From: Verrucomicrobiota bacterium
GTDB taxonomy: Bacteria; Verrucomicrobiota; Verrucomicrobiia; Opitutales; Opitutaceae
Direction: 5' to 3'
NCBI GenBank assembly: GCA_030601755.1
Contig: JAUWBF010000006.1
Location: forward strand, 1-64,000
Length of the DNA: 64,000 nt
Both the position numbers and the translations under genes were made by a program. The notes under the pieces are model-generated. The model did no database searches. It saw only the letters and a list, made by a program, of their open reading frames with translations, and had not been told where the DNA came from. Positions 1 to 8,847 of this stretch are shown in pieces. Within the stretch, counting starts at the first letter, position 1; each line of letters opens with the position of its first letter.

Positions 1-87
1 CCAGCCGCCCTCGCGCCCCGGCAGCAGCGGTTCCAATATCGCCCACACCCGATCTGAGCTGTCCTGGCGCCGCTGGCTTTGCGTCAT
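1..87 (-). mobile_element. IS5-family transposase, N-terminal fragment cut by window edge
   Basis: An open frame on the minus strand starts at the ATG at 87 and runs off the left edge. It encodes 29 residues that include VWAILEPLLPGREG, the usual opening (W..IEPLLP) of IS5/IS1031-type transposases with the DUF4096 N-terminal domain. Only this start is visible, so intactness cannot be judged. The stretch 88-144 would be the IS end. It abuts a CTAG at 145-148, a target type used by the IS427 group of IS5. That CTAG supplies the stop codon of the BCCT gene. Confidence 0.7.
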
Positions 88-144
88 TCAAGCATCCGTC
101 TATGCCGTTGCCGCCATATCAACATAATCTCGTGACGACAGCAC

Positions 145-1725
145 CTAGGCGGATTTGTCTTCGTTTTCGGCTTCCAGTTTGTCGATGAGCTTCTCCAGCC
201 GGCGCAGGCGGTTGCGTTCCCGCTTGCGCTCGATGTTGTGGTCTTGGGAAAGCTCGCGATGGAGGGCGAAGCACATGCCGATCAGGATCACGGCGAAGGG
301 CAGGGCGGCGATCACCGAGGCGGTTTGCAGCGCGGCGAGTCCGCCGCTGAAGAGCAGCACCGCGGCGATGGAGGACTGGAGCACGCCCCAGACGAGCTTG
401 ATGCGCGTGCCGGGGTTGAGATTTCCCCGCGAGGTCAGCATGCCGAGGACAAAGGTCGCCGAGTCGGCCGAGGTGATGAAAAACGTGCAGATGAGCACCG
501 TGGCGAGCACGGCCAGCGCACCGCCCGCGGGCAGCGCGTCGAGCATGGTGAACAAGGTGGAGGTGACGTCGCGGTTGAGCGCCTCGATCATGGGCAGTTC
601 GCGGAAGATCGCCTCATACAACGCCGTGCCGCCGAACACCGAGAACCAAAGCGCGCCCATCACGCTGGGCACGAGCAGCACGCCGCAGACAAACTCGCGG
701 ATGGTGCGTCCACGCGACACACGCGCGATGAACATGCCGACAAACGGCGCCCACGAGATCCACCACGCCCAATAAAAAATCGTCCAGTCCTGCACCCAGG
801 TGCTCTGCTGAAATGGCGTGAGCCGAAAGCTCATCGGGATCAACGCGCCGAGGTAGCCGCCGAACGTGGTCGTGAACGTATCCAGCAGGAACGACGTCGG
901 TCCGGCGAACAGCACGACGAGCAGCAGCAGCATCGCGGCCGCGAGGTTGGCGTTGCTCAGGTAACGAATGCCACGGTCAAGTCCGGTGGTGGCCGAGAGC
1001 ATGTAGAGCACGCTGACGACGACGATGATGCCCATCTGCGACGCGGCCGAGACGGGCAGTCCGAACACGTGGGCGAGGCCGCCGTTGACCTGCAACGCAC
1101 CGAAGCCGAGCGAGGTGGCGACGCCGAAGACCGTCGCGAGCGTGGCCAGCACGTCGATGCCTTGGCCGATGGGGCCTTCGACGCGCGAGCCGAGCAGCGG
1201 TCGGAAGGTCGAGCTGATCAGGCCGGGTTCGTTCTTGCGGAATTTGGCGTAGGCCAGCGCCAGGCCGATGATGGTGTAGATGCCCCACGCGTGCAGTCCC
1301 CAGTGAAAGAACGACACGCGCAGCGCGGTGCGCCCGAGCGTGGCCTCGTCGGAGCCGGCGACGAAGGGGGGCGGCTTGGCAAAGTGACTGAGCGGCTCGG
1401 CGACACCCCAGAAAACGAGGCCGATGCCCATGCCCGCGGAGAACAGCATGGCGAGCCAGGTGAAGTAGGAGTAGTCGGGCTCGTCTTCGGGCTTGCCCAG
1501 CTTCATCCGTCCGAACGGTCCCATCGCCAGATAGATCGCAAAGACGAGAAAGCCGAACACGGTGGTGAGATAAAACCACCCGAGCTGCCGCGAGATGGCG
1601 GTCATGAGGGTGCCGGTGATCGCGCCGAGGTTGTCGGGCGCGAGCACGCCCCAGGCCACGAACAGCGCGGCGATCACGACGGAGACGCGAAAGACGGCGC
1701 CAGTTTGGGCGGTCGGGCTGGACAT
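145..1725 (-). CDS. BCCT-family transporter (betaine/choline/carnitine type)
   Basis: A 526-residue inner-membrane secondary transporter for quaternary-ammonium compounds such as glycine betaine, choline or carnitine. The sequence shows about 12 hydrophobic segments, the early motif GMGIGLVFWGVAEP, and near residue 310 the family signature DWTIFYWAWW. The C-terminus is a charged coiled-coil-like tail (ERKRERNRLRRLEKLIDKLE), which in characterised members senses osmotic stress. Length is normal for the family. It lies 61 bp downstream of the beta-mannosidase on the same strand, so it may be co-transcribed, although the substrates are unrelated. The exact substrate cannot be read from sequence. 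The stop codon lies in the CTAG next to the IS5 remnant, so the last residues may be altered by insertion. Confidence 0.93.
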   Translation of the reverse strand: MSSPTAQTGAVFRVSVVIAALFVAWGVLAPDNLGAITGTLMTAISRQLGWFYLTTVFGFLVFAIYLAMGPFGRMKLGKPEDEPDYSYFTWLAMLFSAGMGIGLVFWGVAEPLSHFAKPPPFVAGSDEATLGRTALRVSFFHWGLHAWGIYTIIGLALAYAKFRKNEPGLISSTFRPLLGSRVEGPIGQGIDVLATLATVFGVATSLGFGALQVNGGLAHVFGLPVSAASQMGIIVVVSVLYMLSATTGLDRGIRYLSNANLAAAMLLLLVVLFAGPTSFLLDTFTTTFGGYLGALIPMSFRLTPFQQSTWVQDWTIFYWAWWISWAPFVGMFIARVSRGRTIREFVCGVLLVPSVMGALWFSVFGGTALYEAIFRELPMIEALNRDVTSTLFTMLDALPAGGALAVLATVLICTFFITSADSATFVLGMLTSRGNLNPGTRIKLVWGVLQSSIAAVLLFSGGLAALQTASVIAALPFAVILIGMCFALHRELSQDHNIERKRERNRLRRLEKLIDKLEAENEDKSA

Positions 1726-1786
1726 CCCTCCGGGATACAGACGCCCCCCGCCGGGGACCAGCGAAAGAGAGCGGCCGCGTGATTCT

Positions 1787-4273
1787 TTAGTAGGTGTCGG
1801 CGAGCGAGCGGTGGGTGAGGGCGGCGGCGAGTCTGGCCTTGGTCGTTGGTTCGGCGAGAGTGATGAGCACTTCCTTCTTTTCGTTCGGGTAGAGGTCGAA
1901 GCCGTTGTCGGTCGCGGTGAAAAAGGCGTCGCCGAACTCGAAGGTGAAGGCGTGCTGGAAGACGGGCGATTCCACGGTGATCAGCGCCTGGGTCGGCGTG
2001 AGCAGGCGAAGGGCGGTCTTGGTCCTGGCCTTGGGCAGATCGAGGAAGCGCGGGGGCGATAGGAAGACGGTCTGCTCGCTGGCGAGCGCGCCGTCCACGT
2101 CGAGCGCGATGCGCAGGTAGAGATTGTCGCGACCGTGCGCGGCCATGGGCTTGGCGAGGTCGAGCGTCTTTTGGCGGATGCTTTCGCCGTGGCGCAGGGC
2201 GACGTTTTTTTTGCCGGCGAGGACGATGTCGCCGGCGAGCGTGAAGAGATCCCAGCGGAGCAGTCCCTTGGCGGGTTTGGGCGCGTCGTAAACGGTGAAG
2301 AGGTGGACCTCGCGCACGGTGGTTGCGCGGTAGTTGCCGACGGTGGCGGTCTCGTCGCCGGGCACGTGGGCGGAGACGAGCGCGGGGGCGTTGAAGCGGC
2401 GCGCGGCGTAGTGGAGCGCCTTCCAGCGGCCGGTGTATTCGATCGAGGACCACGAGGCGACGGGCCAGCAATCGTTGAGCTGCCAATAGATCGCGCCCAT
2501 GCAGCGCGGCATGAGGCGGCGGTAGTGCTCGACGCCGACCTGCATGCAGTAGGCCTGGTTGAGTTGCGAGAGCCAGACGAGAGAGTCCTGATCCTTGGGG
2601 AAGCGGTAGCGTCGGGAGACGTAGTCGAGGATGATCTGGTTGCCGGCGCGGTTCTTCTGATGGTTTTCCATCGAGGGTCCGAAGACGTTGTCGTCGCCGG
2701 GCGGGCAGAAGGTGGCGTTGGTCTGCGGCGAAGAGTAGCTCTGCATGCCGAACTCGGAGCAGAAGCGGAACGACCACTTTTCGTAGTCCTTGACCGGCTT
2801 GCGCACATGCCAGACGTCCCAGAAGTGGGTGTCGCCGCGGATTTCGCCGTGCTCGTGGCCGCCGATGAAATTGCCGCGCCACTCGGAGCTCGGCCAGTAG
2901 GGCGTGGCACCGTCGAAGGCGGCCACGGCGGCGGGCAGCAATTCGTGGAAGATCGCGAGGTAGCCAGCCTTGAACTCGGGTTGATCCAAGAGGTGACCGA
3001 GGTTGAGTTGAACGAGTTCGTTGTTGCCGCACCAGAGTGCGAGGCAGGCGCGGTGATGAAGGCGGGCGACCTGTTGCTCGGCCTCGGTTTTTACGCTGGC
3101 AAGAAACGCTTTGTCGGACGGGTAGAGGTTGCAGGCGAACATGAAGTCCTGCCAGACGAGCAGGCCGAGCTCGTCGCACAGGTCATAAAAATCCTCGCTC
3201 TCGTAGATGCCTCCGCCCCACACGCGGATGCAGTTCATGTTGGCGAGCACGGCGGCGTTGAGATCGCGGGCGTAGGCGGCGCGGTCAAGACGCGTGGCGA
3301 AGCTGTCGGCGGGGATCCAGTTGGCGCCCTTGATGAAGACGGGACGGCCGTTGACGAGGAAGCGGAAGGACTCGCCCCACTGGTCGGGCGAACAGTCGAG
3401 CACGATGGTGCGCAGACCGATGCGCTTGGTGATCGTGCCGAGGTCGCGCCCCTGTGCGTCGCGTGCGGTGACGACGAGGTCGTAGAGCGGTTGTTCGCCC
3501 TGGCCGGCGGGCCACCAGAGCTGCGGTGAGGGCACCTCGAAGCCAAGCTCGGAGGTCGTCACCACGCCGCGCCCACCCAGCGAAAGAGTAACCCAATAGG
3601 TTACTCTTTGAGCAGGGCTTTGAAGCTCGGGAGATAGGGATAGGGAGACGTCGCCGTTTTGGTGGTGGGTCTGCGCGACGTGGACGTGCGCCAGGCGGTT
3701 GGTGGTGCGGGCCTCGAGGCGAAGCCCGCGCCAGATGCCGGCGGTGACGAAGCGCGGTCCCCAGTCCCAGCCGAACTGACATTGTTCCTTGCGGATGCGC
3801 ACGCAGCCGCCGCCCTTGGCGTCGTTGAAATTGTTGGGCGGGGTGAAGTCGGTGCGGGTCTTGGCGATGTAGTCCATCGCGCTGCGGAAGTGCACGACGA
3901 GCTCGTTGCGACCGGCGTGGAGGTGCTTCTTCACGTTCCAACGGTGGGCCACGAACATGTTGTCGGTGGTCGCGATCTTTTTGCCGTTGAGCGTGACCGT
4001 GGCGACGGTGTCGAGGCCGTCGGCGCAGAGTTCGACGATGTCTTCGCGCAGTAGCGCGGCGGTGACGGTGAAGGTAGTCTGGTATTCCCAGTCGCGGTTC
4101 TCGATCCATTGCAGGTCGAGTTCGTTGGTGCCGTAGAAGGGATCGGGAATCTTGCCGGCGGCGATGAGGTCGGTGTGCACGCAGCCGGGCACGGTGGCGG
4201 GCAGCCAGGTCTTGGGGGCGGAGGTGTCGCGGAAGCGCCAGCGGGCGGCGGCGAGGTCGAGGATGGTGGGCAT
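1787..4273 (-). CDS. Beta-mannosidase (GH2)
   Basis: An 828-residue GH2 enzyme that releases beta-1,4-linked mannose from the non-reducing end of manno-oligosaccharides. No signal peptide is seen, so it is probably cytoplasmic. The N-terminal jelly-roll (WRFRDTSAPKTWLPATVPG) is followed by an Ig-like domain and a TIM barrel. The acid/base Glu is in WCGNNEL and the nucleophile Glu in RFCSEFGMQS. I start at the ATG at 4273, because the 30 upstream codons are arginine/proline-rich and not family-like. Residues 222-230 (QRVTYWVTL) are encoded by a 27-bp palindrome found four more times in the window, which is an odd in-frame insertion in the Ig-like domain. The gene is divergent from a XylR-type regulator 83 bp away. 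A decayed copy of its 3' end lies near 16.5 kb. Confidence 0.93.
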   Translation of the reverse strand: MPTILDLAAARWRFRDTSAPKTWLPATVPGCVHTDLIAAGKIPDPFYGTNELDLQWIENRDWEYQTTFTVTAALLREDIVELCADGLDTVATVTLNGKKIATTDNMFVAHRWNVKKHLHAGRNELVVHFRSAMDYIAKTRTDFTPPNNFNDAKGGGCVRIRKEQCQFGWDWGPRFVTAGIWRGLRLEARTTNRLAHVHVAQTHHQNGDVSLSLSPELQSPAQRVTYWVTLSLGGRGVVTTSELGFEVPSPQLWWPAGQGEQPLYDLVVTARDAQGRDLGTITKRIGLRTIVLDCSPDQWGESFRFLVNGRPVFIKGANWIPADSFATRLDRAAYARDLNAAVLANMNCIRVWGGGIYESEDFYDLCDELGLLVWQDFMFACNLYPSDKAFLASVKTEAEQQVARLHHRACLALWCGNNELVQLNLGHLLDQPEFKAGYLAIFHELLPAAVAAFDGATPYWPSSEWRGNFIGGHEHGEIRGDTHFWDVWHVRKPVKDYEKWSFRFCSEFGMQSYSSPQTNATFCPPGDDNVFGPSMENHQKNRAGNQIILDYVSRRYRFPKDQDSLVWLSQLNQAYCMQVGVEHYRRLMPRCMGAIYWQLNDCWPVASWSSIEYTGRWKALHYAARRFNAPALVSAHVPGDETATVGNYRATTVREVHLFTVYDAPKPAKGLLRWDLFTLAGDIVLAGKKNVALRHGESIRQKTLDLAKPMAAHGRDNLYLRIALDVDGALASEQTVFLSPPRFLDLPKARTKTALRLLTPTQALITVESPVFQHAFTFEFGDAFFTATDNGFDLYPNEKKEVLITLAEPTTKARLAAALTHRSLADTY
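3583..3609. repeat. 27-bp palindromic element, copy A, inside beta-mannosidase
   Basis: Arms AAAGAGTAACC and GGTTACTCTTT surround a 5-base centre CAATA. The copy lies fully inside the beta-mannosidase coding sequence and is translated in frame. Identical or nearly identical copies lie at 48219, 48276, 50032 and 50089. Confidence 0.9.
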
Positions 4274-4332
4274 GGGAGCGGGGGTGCGGGATGAGAATAG
4301 CAGAGGGCGGGGATTCCGGCGTTGCATAAAAG

Positions 4333-4347
4333 GACAAATAATTTGTC
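4333..4347. promoter_or_regulatory. Candidate operator between beta-mannosidase and XylR-type regulator
   Basis: A perfect inverted repeat GACAAAT-A-ATTTGTC sits 10 bp before the regulator ATG and about 60 bp before the divergent beta-mannosidase start. The position suits autoregulation or shared control by the adjacent XylR-type protein. This is inferred from symmetry and place only. Confidence 0.45.
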
Positions 4348-4356
4348 GTTTTGAAC

Positions 4357-5514
4357 ATGGCAAAGAACCGACGGGCTCCGTTTCGGGTGCAGGTGGTGGC
4401 GGGGGCGGAGTTGGCGTATTTTCGCGAGGTGGTGCTGGGGGTGCGGCGGCGGGGGTTCGCGACGGGGCGGATGGTGTTCGTGGACCGGTGGCTGGATCAC
4501 GAGGTGGCGGGGGACCTGCGGGCGTTGGTGCGGCGGGACGGGATCGACGGGATCGTGGCCGCGGTGCATTCGCGGGAGGAGGAACGGCGGTTCGCGGCGG
4601 CGGGGGTGCCGGTGGTCAATGTTTCGAACTCCCTGCTTCGTCCGCGGTTGCCGGTGGTGACTCAGGACGACGTGGCGGTGGGGCGGCTGGCGGCGGAGCA
4701 CCTGCGGGCGTGCGGTTGTCGTGTATTCGGTTTTTTGGGACATCGTGGCGCGAGTTACGCGGAGGAGCGGCTGGCGGGATTTCGGGAGGCGCTGGGCGCG
4801 GGCGCGCGGTTGGACAGGGAGTCTCCCGGGGCTGAGGTGGACGCGGCGGCGTATGCGCGGATGCGGGAGTGGGTGGCGGGCATGCCGCGTCCGCTGGGGG
4901 TGTTCGCGGCGCTGGACACGCAGGCGTTGGCGTTGATGCGGGCGGCGCGCGAGCTGGGGTTGCGAGTGCCGGAGGACGTGGCGGTGCTGGGGGCGGGCGA
5001 CGAGGATTTCTGGGTGGAGTTCGAGAGCGTGCCGTTGTCGAGCGTGCGGTTGCCGGCGCGGCGGATCGGGCAGGCGGCGGCGGAGTTGCTGGAGCGGATG
5101 ATGACGCGGGGGACGCGGGCGGCGCGCGGCGTGCGGTTGGGAGGCGCGGAGATCGTGGCGCGGCGTTCGACGGACGTGATCTACGCGGAGGACGAGGCGG
5201 TGGGCCGGGCGGTGCGGTTCATCCGCGAGCGCGCGGTGGAGAATCCCTACGTGGGCGACGTGGCGAAGGCGGCGGGGGTGTCGGTGGTGGCCTTGCAGAC
5301 GCGGTTTCGCGCGGCGCTGGGTCGCACGGTGCTGGAGGAGATCCAGCGGGTGCGGGTGGCGCGGGCGCAGGGGTTTCTGGCGGGTTCGGAGATGAAGCTG
5401 GCCGAGGTGGCGGAGCGTTGCGGGTTTCCGAATTCGCAGCGGTTCAGCGTGGTGTTCCGACAGGTGGCGGGTGTGTCGCCGGGCGCGTATCGGCGACAGT
5501 TCAGGGAGGGGTGA
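4357..5514 (+). CDS. XylR-type transcriptional regulator (PBP1-like sensor + AraC HTH)
   Basis: A 385-residue sugar-responsive regulator. Residues 1-265 form a periplasmic-binding-protein-like sensor (VTQDDVAVGRLAAEHL, and VPEDVAVLGAGDEDFW near residue 210). The last 110 residues form an AraC-type double helix-turn-helix (LAEVAERCGFPNSQRFSVVFRQ). This is the domain order of E. coli XylR. I use the ATG at 4357 rather than an in-frame TTG two codons earlier, because the resulting length equals that of the paralogue at 38684. It diverges from the beta-mannosidase, so it probably controls mannoside use. The effector is unknown. A 13-codon relic of a third family member ends at 21742. Confidence 0.88.
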   Translation: MAKNRRAPFRVQVVAGAELAYFREVVLGVRRRGFATGRMVFVDRWLDHEVAGDLRALVRRDGIDGIVAAVHSREEERRFAAAGVPVVNVSNSLLRPRLPVVTQDDVAVGRLAAEHLRACGCRVFGFLGHRGASYAEERLAGFREALGAGARLDRESPGAEVDAAAYARMREWVAGMPRPLGVFAALDTQALALMRAARELGLRVPEDVAVLGAGDEDFWVEFESVPLSSVRLPARRIGQAAAELLERMMTRGTRAARGVRLGGAEIVARRSTDVIYAEDEAVGRAVRFIRERAVENPYVGDVAKAAGVSVVALQTRFRAALGRTVLEEIQRVRVARAQGFLAGSEMKLAEVAERCGFPNSQRFSVVFRQVAGVSPGAYRRQFREG

Positions 5515-5522
5515 GCGGCGCG

Positions 5523-5548
5523 AAAAAAAGACCGCCCGGCGAGGGCGG
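5523..5548 (-). terminator. Rho-independent terminator for the operon reading leftward
   Basis: Stem CCGCCC/GGGCGG with loop GGCGA. A run of seven A on the left becomes a U-tract for minus-strand transcription. It lies 40 bp past the stop of the gene ending at 5589 and also just after the regulator stop on the other strand. Confidence 0.7.
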
Positions 5549-5588
5549 CCCGTGGAGTTGGCTGAGATGCGGGAGGTGACCGCAGCTG

Positions 5589-6278
5589 TCATGGAGCCCG
5601 AACGGCGAGACGAATGTTGTCCAGGTGGATGGAGCCGCCGGCGGTGGTCTGGGAGCCGTCGCCGAGGTTGAGGAATGACAGGGTGTCGGTCGCGGGATTG
5701 CGGAATTTGAGGCCGGATTTGCGCATCGTCGCGCCGCCCGGACCCTTGACCACGACATCGTAGGTTTTGGTCTTCAGGTGAGCGGTCACTTCGATTCGAT
5801 GCCATGTGTCGGGAGCGACGGAGGCGACCTTCACGACGGCGAGACCGTCGTTGGCTTGGAGTTCGCCGGGGATGCGATCTAGGAACAGGTTGGGGCCGGC
5901 GGCGGAGGCCGTGCCTTTGGTCGCGGCGAGGTTGATGTTGGCGTTGGCCGCGCGGCCGTCGTCGGGGGCGAGGTAGTCGAAACTCCAGACGAGCACGGTG
6001 TCGCCGGTTTGCGGCGTGAACGGTCTGGTGAGTGTCGGGCCCCAGCTCGTTGAGTCCTCGTCGTTCCAGACCAGGCCGTGTGCGCCTCGTTCGATGGACG
6101 ACTGGGCCGCGGCATCCACAACGATGGATGAGCCGTCAACGCTTTGGCTTGCGGACCAAGGAGGGCCGGGGGTCTGCGAGCCGGTTTGTCGGTCGAAGGT
6201 TTCTTCCAAAAGCGGGGTCGCTCCGGCATGGATGCCGGTTGCAAAAACGAGGAGGGTCAACGGTCGGAAAAATATCAT
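5589..6278 (-). CDS. Secreted lectin-like (concanavalin A-like fold) protein of unknown function
   Basis: A 229-residue protein with a cleavable signal peptide (LTLLVFATGIHAGA). The remainder looks like a single beta-sandwich lectin-like domain of the LamG/DUF1080 kind: an opening LLEETFDRQTG, then WSFDYLAP, WHRIEVTAHL and a closing IHLDNIRLAVRAP. Unlike its upstream neighbour it has no PEP-CTERM anchor, so it should be periplasmic or released. It is the last gene of a four-gene run (pseudopilin, GH87-like enzyme, PEP-CTERM protein, this gene) ending at a terminator. A role in binding polysaccharide is inferred from fold and context, not shown. Confidence 0.7.
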   Translation of the reverse strand: MIFFRPLTLLVFATGIHAGATPLLEETFDRQTGSQTPGPPWSASQSVDGSSIVVDAAAQSSIERGAHGLVWNDEDSTSWGPTLTRPFTPQTGDTVLVWSFDYLAPDDGRAANANINLAATKGTASAAGPNLFLDRIPGELQANDGLAVVKVASVAPDTWHRIEVTAHLKTKTYDVVVKGPGGATMRKSGLKFRNPATDTLSFLNLGDGSQTTAGGSIHLDNIRLAVRAP

Positions 6279-6296
6279 GGGTGTGGGCTTTCAGAG

Positions 6297-7112
6297 TTAA
6301 CGACGACGGCGCAGGAGAACGACGAAGCCGGTGGCTGCGCCGCAGAGCAACGCGATGGAGGAGGGCTCGGGAATGGACGAGGTGACGAGGACGTTGTCGA
6401 AGAGGGTGCCGGTGGCGGTGCTGTTGCCTCCGATGTAGATCCTGGAGAAACCCTCTATCAGGTCGGCGCTTTCGGAGAAACTGAACGAGCGCTTGGTCAC
6501 GTAGGCGGGTGTTTCCAGGCCCGTGTCGAGAAAGGAGAGGGTGAGGGTCCGGGTGTCCAGGCTCCACGTAAGCTGAAAATCGACGGGGCCGGTGAGTTCG
6601 TCGATTTTGTGACCGGAGCCTGTGACCGATCCGAGAAGCGTGCTGGAGGTGTTGTAGGCGTAGTCGGGGTTTGGCGTGCCGGAGGAAAACTCGCGAAGTC
6701 CAAGGGTTCCCTGTCCGCTGTAAACCGAGGAGGTGCCGGAGTCCCAATTGAAACCGTAACCGCGCGTGCCGTCCTCGTTGAACAGGCCGATCCAGAGGTT
6801 GCGAACATAGGCTTGCGGCATCAGCTGGACGGTGAGGGTGAAGTCGCTGGTCGCCGGTTGGGCAAAGGTCGCGTTGACCACACCGCCATTGCTGCCGTTG
6901 AAGCGGTAGCCGCCGTTGAAGGATGCGCTGGCACCGTCAATGATGCCGGCGGTGCTGCCGGTTGCCGTGCTGTTGGTCCAGACGGCATTGGCGGGCGTGT
7001 CGCCGGTGTTCCAGCCGGTGTAATCGAAGGTGTCGGAAAACAGGGTGACCGCGGCCTGAACGGGGGTGGTCGAGAGCACGGCGGCGAGAAGAGCGAGGGT
7101 GGTGGTTTTCAT
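6297..7112 (-). CDS. PEP-CTERM anchored lectin-like protein
   Basis: A 271-residue exported protein. It has a signal peptide (LALLAAVLSTTPVQA), a lectin-like beta-sandwich beginning FSDTFDYTGWNTGD, and at the C-terminus the sorting signal PEPSS followed by a hydrophobic helix and RRRR. In the family this signal is recognised by exosortase for surface or matrix delivery. Its lectin domain matches the N-terminal domain of the 782-residue protein at 9658-12006 (FADSFAYSGWDAG; both share a LW(I/V)GLFN(E/D) stretch). Its ATG overlaps the stop of the upstream GH87-like gene (ATGA), so translation is coupled. Carbohydrate binding is an inference. Confidence 0.85.
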   Translation of the reverse strand: MKTTTLALLAAVLSTTPVQAAVTLFSDTFDYTGWNTGDTPANAVWTNSTATGSTAGIIDGASASFNGGYRFNGSNGGVVNATFAQPATSDFTLTVQLMPQAYVRNLWIGLFNEDGTRGYGFNWDSGTSSVYSGQGTLGLREFSSGTPNPDYAYNTSSTLLGSVTGSGHKIDELTGPVDFQLTWSLDTRTLTLSFLDTGLETPAYVTKRSFSFSESADLIEGFSRIYIGGNSTATGTLFDNVLVTSSIPEPSSIALLCGAATGFVVLLRRRR

Positions 7113-8815
7113 TGGGTTTGGATGATGAGTTTTAGTTTTTCGGGGGAGGCTTCGTTGCGGACGATGTCGGGGTTTTTCGGAGTGTTGGCCGTCACCTGAA
7201 TGGTGCCGCGGACGCCTGACGCGATGTGAAGGGCGGAGGGGGATCCCAAGGGTGGCTCAAGGTGATTTCTGGAAATGGTCGCCTCGATGGGGCCGGTCCC
7301 GCCTTGGATTTGCAGGGCGGAGTAGCTGGGGCGGAGGACGGTGTTTTCGTTGAAAAAAACTCCGGAAAGATCGCCCCGGTTGGTCGAAAGGAGAATCGCG
7401 CCCCAGGCGCGGCTCCAACTGGTGCCTCCGGAGTCCTCGATTTGGTTTCCGGAGATGCGGATGGCGCCGCCGGGCCAGGCCTTGTGGCCGGTGGAGACGA
7501 TGATGCCGGAGGCGCGGGCCGCGCCGCGGACGAGATTGTTTTCCGCGGTGATGTTCTCGCCGCCATAGACGGCGATGCCGTGCGCCCACCAGGGAGCCTC
7601 GACGGTGTTGTGGCGAAAGGTGATGTCGCGGTTGGGGCCGCGATGGGCTCCGCTGTGGTCGGTGCCGGAGTAGCTGGCGAGTCCGTCGTCGCCGGTGTTG
7701 CGGGTGTGGTTGTGTTCGAAGTGGATGTTGCGGGAGCCGTTGTTGATGTTGAACCCGTCGGCGTAGGTATTGCGGAAACGGCTGCGACGGATGACGCCGT
7801 CCTCGCAGGCCAGCCAGCCGCCGGTGTCGGTGTGTTCCACCCACACGTTTTCGATCACGAAGGATTGGGGATTGCCGGTGAAACCGTGCTGCCTGCGGCC
7901 GGTGCGGCCGGTGAGCGTGCCGTCGATGGTGAGATCGCGCACCTGGGTTCCTCGACCGGTGAGGCGGAAGCCGGCGTTGCCGCGCCATTCGCGTTCGGCG
8001 GCGGACGAGATGGTCGGCCGGAGAATGGTATGCCATGGGCCGGCACCGACGAGGGTGACGCCATCGACGACGATGGGAGCGCTTTGGGCGTATGTGCCGG
8101 GCGGGAGCCAGAGCGCCTTGCCAAGCTCCTTGGCGGCGGCGAGTCCGGCTTGGATCGCGTGGGTGTCGTCGGTGTCGTCGTCCGGCGTGGCGCCGAAGTC
8201 GGTGGCGGATAGATGGCCTTGGGGCGCGGATGTTTCCGGCGGGGCGACGTGTTCAAGGTCGATGAGGTCGATGACGGCCCATTCCGGCGCGCCATTGCCG
8301 GGCGCGCCGAGTCGGAGTTCGATGGCGTCGCCCGGGGCGATGGCCGGGCCTTCGACAAAAGCGCGGGCATCGTCGAAGAAGCGATGGGCTCCGCCCAGGG
8401 TCGGATCATCGGACTGGGGATTTTCGTTTTCTCCGTAAAGCCAGGCGTGGTGCGAATCGAGCCGGAGGTGCTGGCGGAATTTTCCGGCGATCCAAAGTTC
8501 GATGACTCCGGTGGAGCCGCCGCCGGCGGGCGCGTCGGGGATGCAATGTCGGATCACGATGGTGTTGGCCGATGCGCGGGCGGTCCATCGGAGGCTTTGA
8601 CCGGAGGCGGAGAGGCGCACGCAGGCGCGGCGCACGGATTCGTTGGCGATGGCACCGTATGTGCGCGAGGACAGCCGCTCGCCGTCGGTCTCGCCATCGA
8701 CGGCTTCATATGTGTGCCAAGGCGAATTTGCTCCCGTTGGAGTGGAGGCCGGCCCGGCGCGAAGCGTTACGGCGAGCAGGGCGAGGATGATGCAGTTTAC
8801 GGGGATGCTGGGCAT
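7109..8815 (-). CDS. GH87-like secreted beta-helix glucanase (mycodextranase/alpha-1,3-glucanase type)
   Basis: A 568-residue exported enzyme. The signal peptide is followed by a CBM35-like module (YEAVDGETDG, VIRHCIPDAPAGGG, HHAWLYG) and a right-handed parallel beta-helix starting ATDFGATPDDDTDDT. This module order is typical of GH87 mycodextranases and alpha-1,3-glucanases. The aspartates expected for catalysis are visible in YADGFNINNG and NTGDDGLASYS near residue 360-385. The real substrate (alpha-glucan or another polysaccharide) cannot be decided. It is translationally coupled to the PEP-CTERM protein downstream and follows a pseudopilin gene. A paralogue with the lectin domain fused on lies at 9658-12006. 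Confidence 0.8.
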   Translation of the reverse strand: MPSIPVNCIILALLAVTLRAGPASTPTGANSPWHTYEAVDGETDGERLSSRTYGAIANESVRRACVRLSASGQSLRWTARASANTIVIRHCIPDAPAGGGSTGVIELWIAGKFRQHLRLDSHHAWLYGENENPQSDDPTLGGAHRFFDDARAFVEGPAIAPGDAIELRLGAPGNGAPEWAVIDLIDLEHVAPPETSAPQGHLSATDFGATPDDDTDDTHAIQAGLAAAKELGKALWLPPGTYAQSAPIVVDGVTLVGAGPWHTILRPTISSAAEREWRGNAGFRLTGRGTQVRDLTIDGTLTGRTGRRQHGFTGNPQSFVIENVWVEHTDTGGWLACEDGVIRRSRFRNTYADGFNINNGSRNIHFEHNHTRNTGDDGLASYSGTDHSGAHRGPNRDITFRHNTVEAPWWAHGIAVYGGENITAENNLVRGAARASGIIVSTGHKAWPGGAIRISGNQIEDSGGTSWSRAWGAILLSTNRGDLSGVFFNENTVLRPSYSALQIQGGTGPIEATISRNHLEPPLGSPSALHIASGVRGTIQVTANTPKNPDIVRNEASPEKLKLIIQTQ

Positions 8816-8847
8816 GAAAATCGGTGTGCTTCCAGGTGGACGGACGG

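Noticed and set aside
238-1782. A 514-codon plus-strand open frame opposite the BCCT gene
   Set aside because: Its composition is dominated by Arg, Gly, His, Glu and Ala, as expected for the antisense of a GC-rich membrane protein. The BCCT frame has clear family motifs.
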